A stretch of DNA of 17,478 nucleotides from an uncultured Oscillospiraceae bacterium (GTDB lineage Bacteria; Bacillota; Clostridia; Oscillospirales; Oscillospiraceae): NCBI GenBank assembly GCA_934675115.1, contig CAKUPH010000045.1, forward strand, positions 1 to 17,478, written 5' to 3'. Positions 1 to 7,359 of the stretch are shown in pieces (positions within the stretch are counted from its first letter, which is position 1; each line of letters begins with the position of its first letter). The notes under the pieces are model-generated. The model saw only the letters and a list, made by a program, of their open reading frames with translations, did not search any database and was not told the origin of the DNA. Position numbers and translations under genes: made by a program.

Positions 1-4
1 GGAT

Positions 5-1042
5 ATGGAGATCAAGAAGATCGCCATCGTTGGGGTGGGCGCCATCGGCGGCCTGCTGGGCGCTTACCTGACCCGCGGCGGCTATGACGTGACCATTCTC
101 TCCTGCTTCCGCCGGGAAAACGCCGACTACATGGCGGCCAACGGCATCACGGTGGACGGCGCACGGGGACAGTTTCACATTGACGTGAACTCCCGCCACA
201 TCGACGATCTGGCGGAGGGCGAGCTGTTCGACTGCTTCATGGTGGCCCTCAAGGGCAACGACACCGAATCGGTCATGACCCGGCTGCGGCCCCATCTGGC
301 GGCAGACGGCTGCTGCCTCACCTTCCAGAACGGCATGAACGAGGACCTGCTGGCCGGTATTCTGGGCAAAGAGCGCATCGTCTACGCCGTATCCCGGGCG
401 GGCGGCGCGCTCACCGCCCCGGGGCACGTCTCCGACCACGACGGAGAATTTGTCATCGGCGAGGAAGACGGCTCCGTCTTCCCCCGGACGGAGCAGCTGC
501 GGGACATCCTGTCCTGCGCCCGGCCCACCACCATTTCCGGCGACATTCTGGCCGTCAAGTGGGATAAGCTCAGCGCCGTGGCCCTGTCCGTCCCCGCCTG
601 CACCGTCAGCGGGCTGTATCTGGGCGACGTATTCTTCCACGAAAAGGCCCAGCAGCTCTTCGGCCTGCTAGCCATGGAGCTGTTCCGGGTAGCGGCTGGC
701 TCCGGCCACCCGCTGGAGCGCATTTTCGACCGGACGCCGGAGCAGTGGCTCCCCATCGCCGCCGGGCGGGAGAACGGTGCGCTGGATCCCGCGGCGGCGG
801 CCATCCACTTTCCTCCCGGCGTGGTGGACGCCTACACGCAGGACATCCGCCGGGGCCGCCCGCTGGAGATCGACTACACCAACGGCGCGGTGGTCCGCAT
901 CGGCGCGGCCTGTGGCGTACCCACGCCGGTGAACCGGCGGCTCATTCAGGCCGTCCGGGACATCGAGTCCGGCGCGGCCCAGCCCGGCGAGGAGCTGCTG
1001 GAGGCCCTCATCCGGCAGTCCGCCGGGGATCTGACAGTCTGA
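5..1042 (+). CDS. Ketopantoate reductase-family (ApbA/PanE-like) NAD(P)-dependent dehydrogenase
   Basis: 345 aa, usual length for the family is about 300-340. The N-terminal Rossmann fold shows GVGAIGG at residues 10-16, followed by the family lysine in ALKGNDT (K83) and QNG at 108-110. The C-terminal helical domain carries QDIRRGRPLEID (279-290) and CGVPTPVN (303-310), both typical of the family. Known members reduce a 2-keto acid to a 2-hydroxy acid with NADPH, or the reverse, in the cytoplasm. The KWDKL motif (185-189) is present, but the Asn that normally follows a few residues later in PanE is not seen (SAVALSV), so true ketopantoate reduction (panE) is doubtful. It is the first visible gene of the + operon and its stop abuts the ribosome binding site of the next gene, so a role as an alcohol or hydroxy-acid dehydrogenase in the same pathway is inferred. 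The ATG at 5 gives a normal family N-terminus, but its ribosome binding site lies outside the window. Confidence 0.85.
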   Translation: MEIKKIAIVGVGAIGGLLGAYLTRGGYDVTILSCFRRENADYMAANGITVDGARGQFHIDVNSRHIDDLAEGELFDCFMVALKGNDTESVMTRLRPHLAADGCCLTFQNGMNEDLLAGILGKERIVYAVSRAGGALTAPGHVSDHDGEFVIGEEDGSVFPRTEQLRDILSCARPTTISGDILAVKWDKLSAVALSVPACTVSGLYLGDVFFHEKAQQLFGLLAMELFRVAAGSGHPLERIFDRTPEQWLPIAAGRENGALDPAAAAIHFPPGVVDAYTQDIRRGRPLEIDYTNGAVVRIGAACGVPTPVNRRLIQAVRDIESGAAQPGEELLEALIRQSAGDLTV

Positions 1043-1046
1043 GGTG
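1041..1046 (+). promoter_or_regulatory. Ribosome binding site that selects the ATG at 1053
   Basis: GAGGTG lies 6 nt before the ATG at 1053 and overlaps the stop codon of the upstream gene. A GTG at 1044 in the same frame would lie inside this site, so it is unlikely to be the start. Confidence 0.7.
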
Positions 1047-1052
1047 AGACAC

Positions 1053-3053
1053 ATGAACAGCAAATATCCCCGCCTGACCCGGCCCATGACGGTAAAGGGC
1101 GTGACCTTCCGGAACCGGATGGCCGCCAGTCCCATGATGGTCCCCGAACTGCGGCTGGACGGCACCGCCGACCCCATGCACGTGGGGCTCTTCCGCCAGA
1201 AGGCGGAGGGCGGCAGCGCGCTGGTCACCGTGGGCGAGGTGGACGTTGACCACCGCTTTGCCAACCGGGAGCACATCCCATGGATGGAAAAGGTGGACTA
1301 TTCCGACCTGAACAGCCCCTTCCTGACAGGGTTCCGGGCCTATGCCGACGCCATTCACGGCGGCGGAGCCGTGGCCATGATCCAGCTCAACCACGCGGGC
1401 GAGTCCAAATTTCCCGAGCCGGGAGATGAGGCCCCCCGGGGCCCCATGAGCTACCGCCGGGCGGACGGCGTGGACATCGTGGCCATGGACAAGGAGATCA
1501 TGGCCTACACCGCCGAGCACTTCGCCTCCTGCGCCCGCTTCATGCGGGCGGCGGGCTTCGACGGGGTTCAGATCCACTGCGGCCACGGCTGGCTCCTTCA
1601 CCAGTTTCTCTCTCCCCGGATCAACCGACGCACCGACGCCTACGGCGGCAGCCGGGAAAACCGGGAGCGCTTCCCCCTGATGGTGCTTCGGGCCGTCCGG
1701 CAGGCCGTAGGCCCGGACTTTCTCGTTGAGATCCGGGTCAGCGGCGAGGAGCGCATGCCCGGCGGCTCCACAGCGGAGGATATGGCCAGCTTCTGCGCCG
1801 CGGCCCAGCCGTACATCGACATGATCCACGTCTCCGCCGGGATCTACCGGGAGCCGGTGCTGACGGCGGAGTTTTCCTCCATGTTCCACCCGCAGGCGGT
1901 GAACGCCCGGGCGGCGGCGGTCATCCGGGCCGCCGTCGGCATCCCCGTGGGCGTGGTGGGCGGCATCAGCGACCCGGACACCGCCGAGGCCATCCTCACC
2001 GCCGGACAGGCGGACTACGTCGCCCTCGGCCGGGAGCTGTTCGCCGACGTCCAGTTCCCCAACAAGGTCATGGAGGGCCGGGAGCGGGAGATCTTCAAAT
2101 GCCTGCGGTGCTTCCGCTGCTTTGCCGGGCCCATTGAAGACATGAAAAAGGACTCCGGCCTCACCGCGGAGGACGCGCCCCCTCCCCCGCCGGGCTGCTC
2201 CATCAACCCGGAGTTCGGAAGCCCCGTGACGCTGGCCAGCGCGCCGCCTCCGGCGCGGAAAAAGCGGGTGCTGGTGGTCGGCGGCGGCGCGGCGGGCCTT
2301 CAGGCGGCGGTCACCGCCGCCAAGCGGGGCCACAGCGTCACGCTGGCCGAGCAGGCGGACCGTCTGGGCGGCGTGCTGAAATTCGCCCGGTATGACGAGC
2401 ATAAGGCCCGCTTTCTCGACCTGTGCGATACCTATGCCTATGAGCTGGAGCAGGCCGGCGGAACGCTGCTGCTGAACACGAAGGTGGACCGGGCCTTTCT
2501 GGAGAGCTTCGGCCCAGACGCGGTGATCATCGCCGTAGGCTCCTCCCCCATCCACCCCGCCATCCCCGGGCTGGACGACCCCCGGGTGGTGGACGGCATC
2601 GACGCCTACGCCCCCGGCGCGATGCCCGGCGACCCTGTGGTGGTGCTGGGCGGCGGCCTTGTGGGCTGCGAGACGGCCCTCCAGCTGGCCGAGGAGAGCA
2701 AATCCGTCACCGTGGTGGAGATGCGGCCTGAGCTGTGCCCCGACGGATACAAGCTCCACCGCGTCATGCTGCTGGCGGAGCTTGCCCGCTGCGGTGTTAC
2801 CTGCCTGACCAGGTGTACCTGTAAAGAGGTACGGCCCGGCGGCGTGCTTGTCACAGGCAGCGACGGCCACGACCGCCTTCTGCCCGCCCCCGGCGTGGTC
2901 AACGCGCTGGGCATGGCCGCCAATGCGGCGCAGGCCCGGGATCTGGCCGAATGGTGCGGCAGCCGGGAGCATTACATCATCGGCGACTGCGTCCGCGCGG
3001 GCAAGCTGTACGACGCCGTCCGCGGCGGCTTTGAGGCCGGTCTGAAACTCTGA
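1053..3053 (+). CDS. Old yellow enzyme-family NADH:flavin oxidoreductase with FAD/NAD(P) domain (2,4-dienoyl-CoA reductase / BaiCD-like architecture), paralogue 1
   Basis: 666 aa, matching the 640-670 aa of 2,4-dienoyl-CoA reductase, BaiCD, BaiH and daidzein reductase. Residues 1-345 form the FMN TIM barrel, with the signature SPRINRRTDAYGGSRENR at 187-204. Cysteines C350, C353, C356 and C382 are the expected [4Fe-4S] ligands. Residues 404-666 form the FAD/NADH module, with VLVVGGGAAG (406-415) and a second dinucleotide fold, VVVLGGGLVGCE (529-540). Known relatives take electrons from NADH through FAD and the cluster to FMN and reduce an activated C=C bond. Oddities: the usual HGY/SGY tyrosine is a tryptophan (HCGHGW, 175-180), the usual HxGR is HAGE (114-117), and the last Cys is reached only after a 25-residue stretch containing six prolines in a row (375-380). 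The next gene is a paralogue 15 nt downstream. The substrate cannot be read from the sequence. Confidence 0.93.
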   Translation: MNSKYPRLTRPMTVKGVTFRNRMAASPMMVPELRLDGTADPMHVGLFRQKAEGGSALVTVGEVDVDHRFANREHIPWMEKVDYSDLNSPFLTGFRAYADAIHGGGAVAMIQLNHAGESKFPEPGDEAPRGPMSYRRADGVDIVAMDKEIMAYTAEHFASCARFMRAAGFDGVQIHCGHGWLLHQFLSPRINRRTDAYGGSRENRERFPLMVLRAVRQAVGPDFLVEIRVSGEERMPGGSTAEDMASFCAAAQPYIDMIHVSAGIYREPVLTAEFSSMFHPQAVNARAAAVIRAAVGIPVGVVGGISDPDTAEAILTAGQADYVALGRELFADVQFPNKVMEGREREIFKCLRCFRCFAGPIEDMKKDSGLTAEDAPPPPPGCSINPEFGSPVTLASAPPPARKKRVLVVGGGAAGLQAAVTAAKRGHSVTLAEQADRLGGVLKFARYDEHKARFLDLCDTYAYELEQAGGTLLLNTKVDRAFLESFGPDAVIIAVGSSPIHPAIPGLDDPRVVDGIDAYAPGAMPGDPVVVLGGGLVGCETALQLAEESKSVTVVEMRPELCPDGYKLHRVMLLAELARCGVTCLTRCTCKEVRPGGVLVTGSDGHDRLLPAPGVVNALGMAANAAQARDLAEWCGSREHYIIGDCVRAGKLYDAVRGGFEAGLKL

Positions 3054-3068
3054 CAGGAGTGAAGCGAT

Positions 3069-5024
3069 ATGAACGTGAATCCAAAATACCCCCATCTGCT
3101 GTCCCCGCTCCGGGTGGGAAACGTGACGTTTCCCCACCGGATGCTGTCCAGCCCCACCTCTCAGGCCCAGCTCTCCCCGGAGGGCTATCTGACGGCGGAA
3201 AACATCGCCTACTACCGGATGCGGGCGGCGGGCGGTGCGGGCCTTGTGACGGTGGGGGACTGCATCGTCAATCTGGCCGACGGCCGCAGCCACCCCATGC
3301 AGGTGGCCATTGACGACGAGGACAGCGTCCCCTCCCTGACCACCTGCGCCGACGCCATCCACTCGGAAGGTGCGCTGGCCGGGGTGCAGATTGACCACGG
3401 CGGCGAGCTGTGCGACCCCGTTTTTCTGGCCGAGGGCACCGTCCCCATGGGGCCCAGCGAGGGCGTGGACGAATTCGGCGACTTCATCCGGGGCATGACG
3501 GCGGAGGACATGGACCGCATCGCGGACTGCTACGCCGCCGCCGCTGACCGGGCGGTGCGCTGTGGCTTCGATCTGGTACAGGTCCACTGCGGCCACGGCT
3601 GGCTGCTCCACCAGTTCATCTCCCCCCTAAGCAACCACCGGACGGACGAATACGGCGGCAGTCTGGAAAACCGGATGCGCTTCCCGCTGATGGTGCTGGC
3701 CCGGGTCCGGGCCGCCATTGGCCGCCGGGCCGTGCTGGAGGCCCGCATCAGCGCCGACGAGCTCACCCCCGGCGGCTACACCATCGACACCGGCGTTGAG
3801 ATCGCCAAGGCTCTGGATGGAAAGGTAGACCTCATCCACGTCTCCTCCGGAACCCAGAAGGTGGTCTACTCCGCCGTCCTGATGCACCCGCCCATTTTCT
3901 CCCCCGACGCGCCCTTTGCCGAGTTTGGCCGCCGCATCAAGGCGGCGGTGCACACCCCCGTGGTGCTGGTTGGCGCGCTGGATGACCCGGACGAGATGGA
4001 GCGGCTCATCGCCTCGGGCTGCTGCGACGCCGTGGCCATGGGCCGGGGACTGGTGGCCGACCCGTATTTCCCCAAAAAGGTCATTCTTGGGCAGGAGGCC
4101 CTCATCACCCCCTGTCTGCGCTGCCTTGACTGCGAGGGCAGCCTGAAGGACACCCGCACCCTGCGCTGCGCCGTCAATCCCTTTGCCGGACGGGAGGGCC
4201 AAAAATTCACCGAGCGCCCCGCCGGGCCATCCCGCCGGGTGCTGGTGGCGGGCGGCGGCCCCGGCGGGATGCAGGCCGCCATCACCGCCGCCTCCCGGGG
4301 ACACCTTGTCACCCTCTGCGAGGCGAAGGACCATCTGGGCGGCGCACTGGAATTTGCCGACGACGTGGACTTCAAGCGTCGGCTCCGCCTTCTGCGGGAG
4401 AGCATGGAGCGGCAGCTGGCGGCGCTGAACGTGGAGGTGCGGCTCAATACGCCGGTGACGCCGGAGTTGGTGCGGGAGTTTGCCCCCGACGCCCTCATCG
4501 TGGCGCTGGGCGCCCGGCCCCTCACTTTACCCATTCCGGGCATGGAGCCGGGAACGGTGTTCTTCGGCGGCGACCACGCCCAGATGAAGCAGCTCACCGG
4601 GCAGCGGATCGTCATCGCCGGCGGCGGGCTCATCGGCTGCGAGACGGCGCTCCACCTCCGGCAGGAGGGCCGGCAGGTCACCCTCATCGAAATGCAGCCG
4701 GAGGTGGCCGCCGACTGCAACTTCATGCACCGCATCGCCCTGCTCCACGAACTGGACGCCCGCGGCGTGGACGTGCGCACCGGCCTGCGCTGCACCCGGT
4801 TCGAGCGCAGCCGCGTCACGGCGGCGGACAGTGAGGGGAACGAGCTCACCTTCCCCTGCGACGCCGTGGTGTGCGCCATGGGCATGACTCCCCTGCGGGG
4901 CGAGGCCGACGCCCTGCGGGGCATCGTAGCCAACACCGTGGTCATCGGCGACTGTGTCAAATCCGGCCGCATCCTTCACGCCGTCCGGGCGGGCTGGGAA
5001 GCGGCTGTCAATCAAATTTTATGA
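3069..5024 (+). CDS. Old yellow enzyme-family NADH:flavin oxidoreductase with FAD/NAD(P) domain, paralogue 2
   Basis: 651 aa with the same three modules as the gene before it. The FMN barrel carries SPLSNHRTDEYGGSLENR at 185-202, the [4Fe-4S] ligands are C349, C352, C355 and C367, and the FAD/NADH part has VLVAGGGPGG (391-400) and IVIAGGGLIGCE (514-525). AGGAG at 3055-3059 supports the ATG at 3069. The two proteins are clearly related but diverged throughout, so this is an old duplication and not a recent one. Like its neighbour it has Trp in place of the usual active-site-region Tyr (HCGHGW, 173-178) and HGGE (110-113) in place of HxGR. In the bai operon, BaiCD and BaiH are a similar pair that reduce different C=C bonds of one steroid, and a division of labour of that kind is the simplest inference here. 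Confidence 0.93.
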   Translation: MNVNPKYPHLLSPLRVGNVTFPHRMLSSPTSQAQLSPEGYLTAENIAYYRMRAAGGAGLVTVGDCIVNLADGRSHPMQVAIDDEDSVPSLTTCADAIHSEGALAGVQIDHGGELCDPVFLAEGTVPMGPSEGVDEFGDFIRGMTAEDMDRIADCYAAAADRAVRCGFDLVQVHCGHGWLLHQFISPLSNHRTDEYGGSLENRMRFPLMVLARVRAAIGRRAVLEARISADELTPGGYTIDTGVEIAKALDGKVDLIHVSSGTQKVVYSAVLMHPPIFSPDAPFAEFGRRIKAAVHTPVVLVGALDDPDEMERLIASGCCDAVAMGRGLVADPYFPKKVILGQEALITPCLRCLDCEGSLKDTRTLRCAVNPFAGREGQKFTERPAGPSRRVLVAGGGPGGMQAAITAASRGHLVTLCEAKDHLGGALEFADDVDFKRRLRLLRESMERQLAALNVEVRLNTPVTPELVREFAPDALIVALGARPLTLPIPGMEPGTVFFGGDHAQMKQLTGQRIVIAGGGLIGCETALHLRQEGRQVTLIEMQPEVAADCNFMHRIALLHELDARGVDVRTGLRCTRFERSRVTAADSEGNELTFPCDAVVCAMGMTPLRGEADALRGIVANTVVIGDCVKSGRILHAVRAGWEAAVNQIL

Positions 5025-5026
5025 AC

Positions 5027-5032
5027 GGAGGG
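5027..5032 (+). promoter_or_regulatory. Ribosome binding site that selects the ATG at 5039
   Basis: GGAGGG lies 6 nt before the ATG at 5039. The same frame stays open far upstream inside the previous gene and also has an ATG at 5021, but only the 5039 start has a properly spaced site. Confidence 0.75.
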
Positions 5033-5038
5033 AAATCC

Positions 5039-5764
5039 ATGACAAAGCAGTTTACGCCGGATGAACTGGCCGACCGCTGGTACGACCGGCGGGAGATCGT
5101 CAATCTGGCGGGAAAATTCGCGACCAGCATCCTGCTCAAGCAGGAGGGCTCCATTTTCGACCGGTTCTGGACCCGAGGGGACGACGCCTGCCTGAGCTTC
5201 AACGACGGCTCCTATCAGGGCAGCGCCGCCGTGCGGGAGTATTTCGCCGTCACGGCGGAGAACACCGGGAAAATGTCCCGTATCCTCCGGGAGCTCTTCC
5301 CCGAGGAGCTGTCCGGCCTGAGCGAAGCGGAGCTTTACGGCGTGGGCCAGCTCCGGGGTCTGCCCATCACCACCCCGGTCATCGAGATCGCGGAGGACGG
5401 GCAGACCGCCAAGGGCATCTGGCACATTCAGGGCTCGGACAACGGCCTGACGCCTTACGGCCCCCTGTCCTACTGGACGCTGGGCTTTCTGGCTGCGGAC
5501 TTCCGGCTGGAGGACGGTGACTGGAAGCTGTGGCACGTGCTCCACGCGGAGGACGTGGTCGCCCCCATGGGCGAGAGCTGGCTCCACCCCAAATTTCGGG
5601 CGGAAAAGCCGGAATTCCGGGCCGTAGCGGAACTGAAGCGCCCGCCCTATAACGTGGTGCGCCAGAACTACGTGCCCTATTCGCCGGAGCGGCCCTTTAC
5701 CGCCCCGCCCCGGCTGCCGGAGCCCTATTCCACCTTTTCCGAGACATTCAGCTACGGCGTTTAA
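5039..5764 (+). CDS. SnoaL-like (NTF2-fold) protein, paralogue A
   Basis: 241 aa. The protein starts with an amphipathic helix typical of SnoaL-like domains (REIVNLAGKF, 18-27), followed by FW (43-44), a central strand EDGQTAKGIW (119-128) and a closing strand DWKLWH (161-166). The NTF2 fold in small enzymes hosts dehydratases and isomerases such as scytalone dehydratase, SnoaL cyclase and the bile acid 7-dehydratase BaiE. The protein is longer than BaiE (about 166 aa) because of an extra C-terminal segment that ends in PRLPEPYSTF (224-233). That segment is also recognisable in the next two genes. Helix 1 lacks the tyrosine seen at this position in dehydratases of the fold. A catalytic role as dehydratase or isomerase for the substrate of the neighbouring reductases is inferred; a non-catalytic binding role is possible. 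Start chosen from the ribosome binding site at 5027. Confidence 0.8.
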   Translation: MTKQFTPDELADRWYDRREIVNLAGKFATSILLKQEGSIFDRFWTRGDDACLSFNDGSYQGSAAVREYFAVTAENTGKMSRILRELFPEELSGLSEAELYGVGQLRGLPITTPVIEIAEDGQTAKGIWHIQGSDNGLTPYGPLSYWTLGFLAADFRLEDGDWKLWHVLHAEDVVAPMGESWLHPKFRAEKPEFRAVAELKRPPYNVVRQNYVPYSPERPFTAPPRLPEPYSTFSETFSYGV

Positions 5765-5775
5765 GGAGGTGCACC

Positions 5776-6561
5776 ATGAAACACTATTCTGATGAAGAGC
5801 TGATCGGCCGGGTATGGGATCAGGAAAACATCCGCAATCTCATCGGCCGCTATACCTATTACGAAGCCGCCAACCGCCGGGCAGAGGCACTGGAGCAGTT
5901 CTGGGTCCGGACCCCGGAGCACCGGGCCACCGCCTCCTTTGGCCGGAACTGGGGCTTCCTGACGGGGATGGACAACATCCGCGCCTACTATGTGGACCGG
6001 AACCGCTTCGGCGCGGCCGGCACCGCCCTGATGCACCCGCTGTCCACCAAGCTGGTGTGCGTGGCGGAGGACGGCCAGACCGCCCAGGGCATCTGGATGG
6101 GCATTGCCTATGAGACTGCCCCCAACAGCGCCGGGGAACTGGACGTCAAATGGATCAACGAACGTGTGGCGGTGGATTTTGTCCGGGAGGACGGCCAGTG
6201 GCGCATCTGGCACATGTTCATCGGCACCAACTACGTCCTTTCCGCCGGCGAGTGCTATATGGAGCAGCCGCTGGCCACCGAGGAGATCACCCGGGAGCAG
6301 GGCTGCCCCGACTGGTACGTGGTGGGCGGCGGCCGGGAGCGCGTCAGCGGACAGGTTGCCCTGTTCGACCAGATCCCGGACTATCCGGAGCGGGAGGCCT
6401 TTCTCAACGGGAATGCCCCGCGGAAGGTGTACACCGCGCTGTATAACGACCCCATCTCCTTCCCGCCTCTGCCGGAGGAGTATGAGCGCTACGATGCGAA
6501 GCGCGGCTATGGGCCGGAGGGCTTCGCCCGGTTCGCGGGCGGCTATGAAGGGAGCGTGTGA
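5776..6561 (+). CDS. SnoaL-like (NTF2-fold) protein, paralogue B
   Basis: 261 aa, preceded by a full AAGGAGGTG site at 5763-5771 that overlaps the stop of the previous gene. The first helix is IRNLIGRYTYYEAANRR (19-35), with tyrosines at 27, 29 and... 28 replaced by Thr. QFW follows at 41-43, then EDGQTAQGIW (98-107) and QWRIWHMF (141-148). The conserved EDGQTA and W-R/K-I/L-W-H strands show that it is a paralogue of its neighbour. The C-terminal extension carries PLPEEYERY (231-239) instead of LPEPYSTF. Of the three copies this one best keeps the Tyr-rich helix and the W-H strand expected of an active NTF2-fold dehydratase, so it is the best candidate for catalysis, but that is inference. 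Confidence 0.82.
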   Translation: MKHYSDEELIGRVWDQENIRNLIGRYTYYEAANRRAEALEQFWVRTPEHRATASFGRNWGFLTGMDNIRAYYVDRNRFGAAGTALMHPLSTKLVCVAEDGQTAQGIWMGIAYETAPNSAGELDVKWINERVAVDFVREDGQWRIWHMFIGTNYVLSAGECYMEQPLATEEITREQGCPDWYVVGGGRERVSGQVALFDQIPDYPEREAFLNGNAPRKVYTALYNDPISFPPLPEEYERYDAKRGYGPEGFARFAGGYEGSV

Positions 6562-6564
6562 GCA

Positions 6565-7359
6565 ATGAAACCTGATCTTTCCACCCACGAGAAGATCCGC
6601 AACGCCGCGGCCTGTCAGGATGTGGAGAACCTCCACGCCCGCCACTGCTACATGCACTGCGCCGGGCGCAACGTGGAGGAGGTCGACCACTACTGGGTCC
6701 GGAGCGACAAGGTCTCCTGGGGCCACGCCTTCGGCAAATGGACGGGCTGGCAGGGCGTCAAGTTCGGCTGGGGCTCCAGTCTGGAGCGGCAGGGCTACGG
6801 CGCCTACCTCCAGCTGACGCAGGTCTGGCCTCAGGTCACCGGCCTTGACCCCCGGCCCCTGTTCGAGGCGGCCATGCACACCCTCGCCACCGACATCATC
6901 GAGGTCGCCGGCGACGGGCAGACCGCCCGGGCCTACTTCTACACCCCCGGCGCCATCTCCTCCACCCTGAACCTCAGCCGCAAGCGCGAGGGCATGTGGA
7001 TGTGGGAGCGCTACGGCATCGAGTACGCAAGGGACGAGGACGGCAGCTGGAAGCTGTTCACCATTCAGGTCTGCCCCGACCTGATGGCCCCGCTGGACTG
7101 CGTCAACCCCGGCGAGGACAGCTGGGAGAGCATCCGCAGCCACGCCGGCCCCCCCTCCTTCGCCCGTCCCGGCGATCAGGTGCTGGGCTGCGCCGGGCCG
7201 GTGGCTCCCGTCGTGGATGAGCCGGAGCCCGTCCACAACGGCTGGTCACTGGTCCAGCCGGTACAGGACCCCGTCCCGTGGCCGGAGCCTTATGAGACCT
7301 ACTGCTATGAGCGTTCCTACCGCTACCGCACCAAAGACTGGAAGGAGGAGGCCACATGA
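6565..7359 (+). CDS. SnoaL-like (NTF2-fold) protein, paralogue C
   Basis: 264 aa, starting 3 nt after the previous stop. Helix 1 is DVENLHARHCYMHCAGRN (19-36), rich in His, Cys and Tyr; HYW follows at 42-44. The central strand GDGQTARAYF (117-126) and SWKLFTIQ (161-168) match the other two copies, but the W-H pair of those copies is F-T here. The C-terminal extension WPEPYETYCYERSYRY (239-254) repeats the PEPY motif. The protein also holds a unique Trp-rich loop, GKWTGWQGVKFGWG (57-70). Diverged active-site positions suggest either another substrate step or a partner role to paralogues A and B. Its end overlaps the start of the next gene by 4 nt, so the two are probably translationally coupled. 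Confidence 0.82.
   Translation: MKPDLSTHEKIRNAAACQDVENLHARHCYMHCAGRNVEEVDHYWVRSDKVSWGHAFGKWTGWQGVKFGWGSSLERQGYGAYLQLTQVWPQVTGLDPRPLFEAAMHTLATDIIEVAGDGQTARAYFYTPGAISSTLNLSRKREGMWMWERYGIEYARDEDGSWKLFTIQVCPDLMAPLDCVNPGEDSWESIRSHAGPPSFARPGDQVLGCAGPVAPVVDEPEPVHNGWSLVQPVQDPVPWPEPYETYCYERSYRYRTKDWKEEAT

Noticed and set aside
1008..3611. 867-codon open frame on the - strand opposite the two reductase genes
   Set aside because: It lies antisense to two genes with complete family motifs. Its His/Gly/Ala-rich composition is what a GC-rich complementary strand gives, and no domain is recognisable.
1053..5024. The two tandem reductases as a recent duplication or assembly artefact
   Set aside because: They differ throughout, including cysteine spacing and most of the FAD domain, so they are old paralogues.
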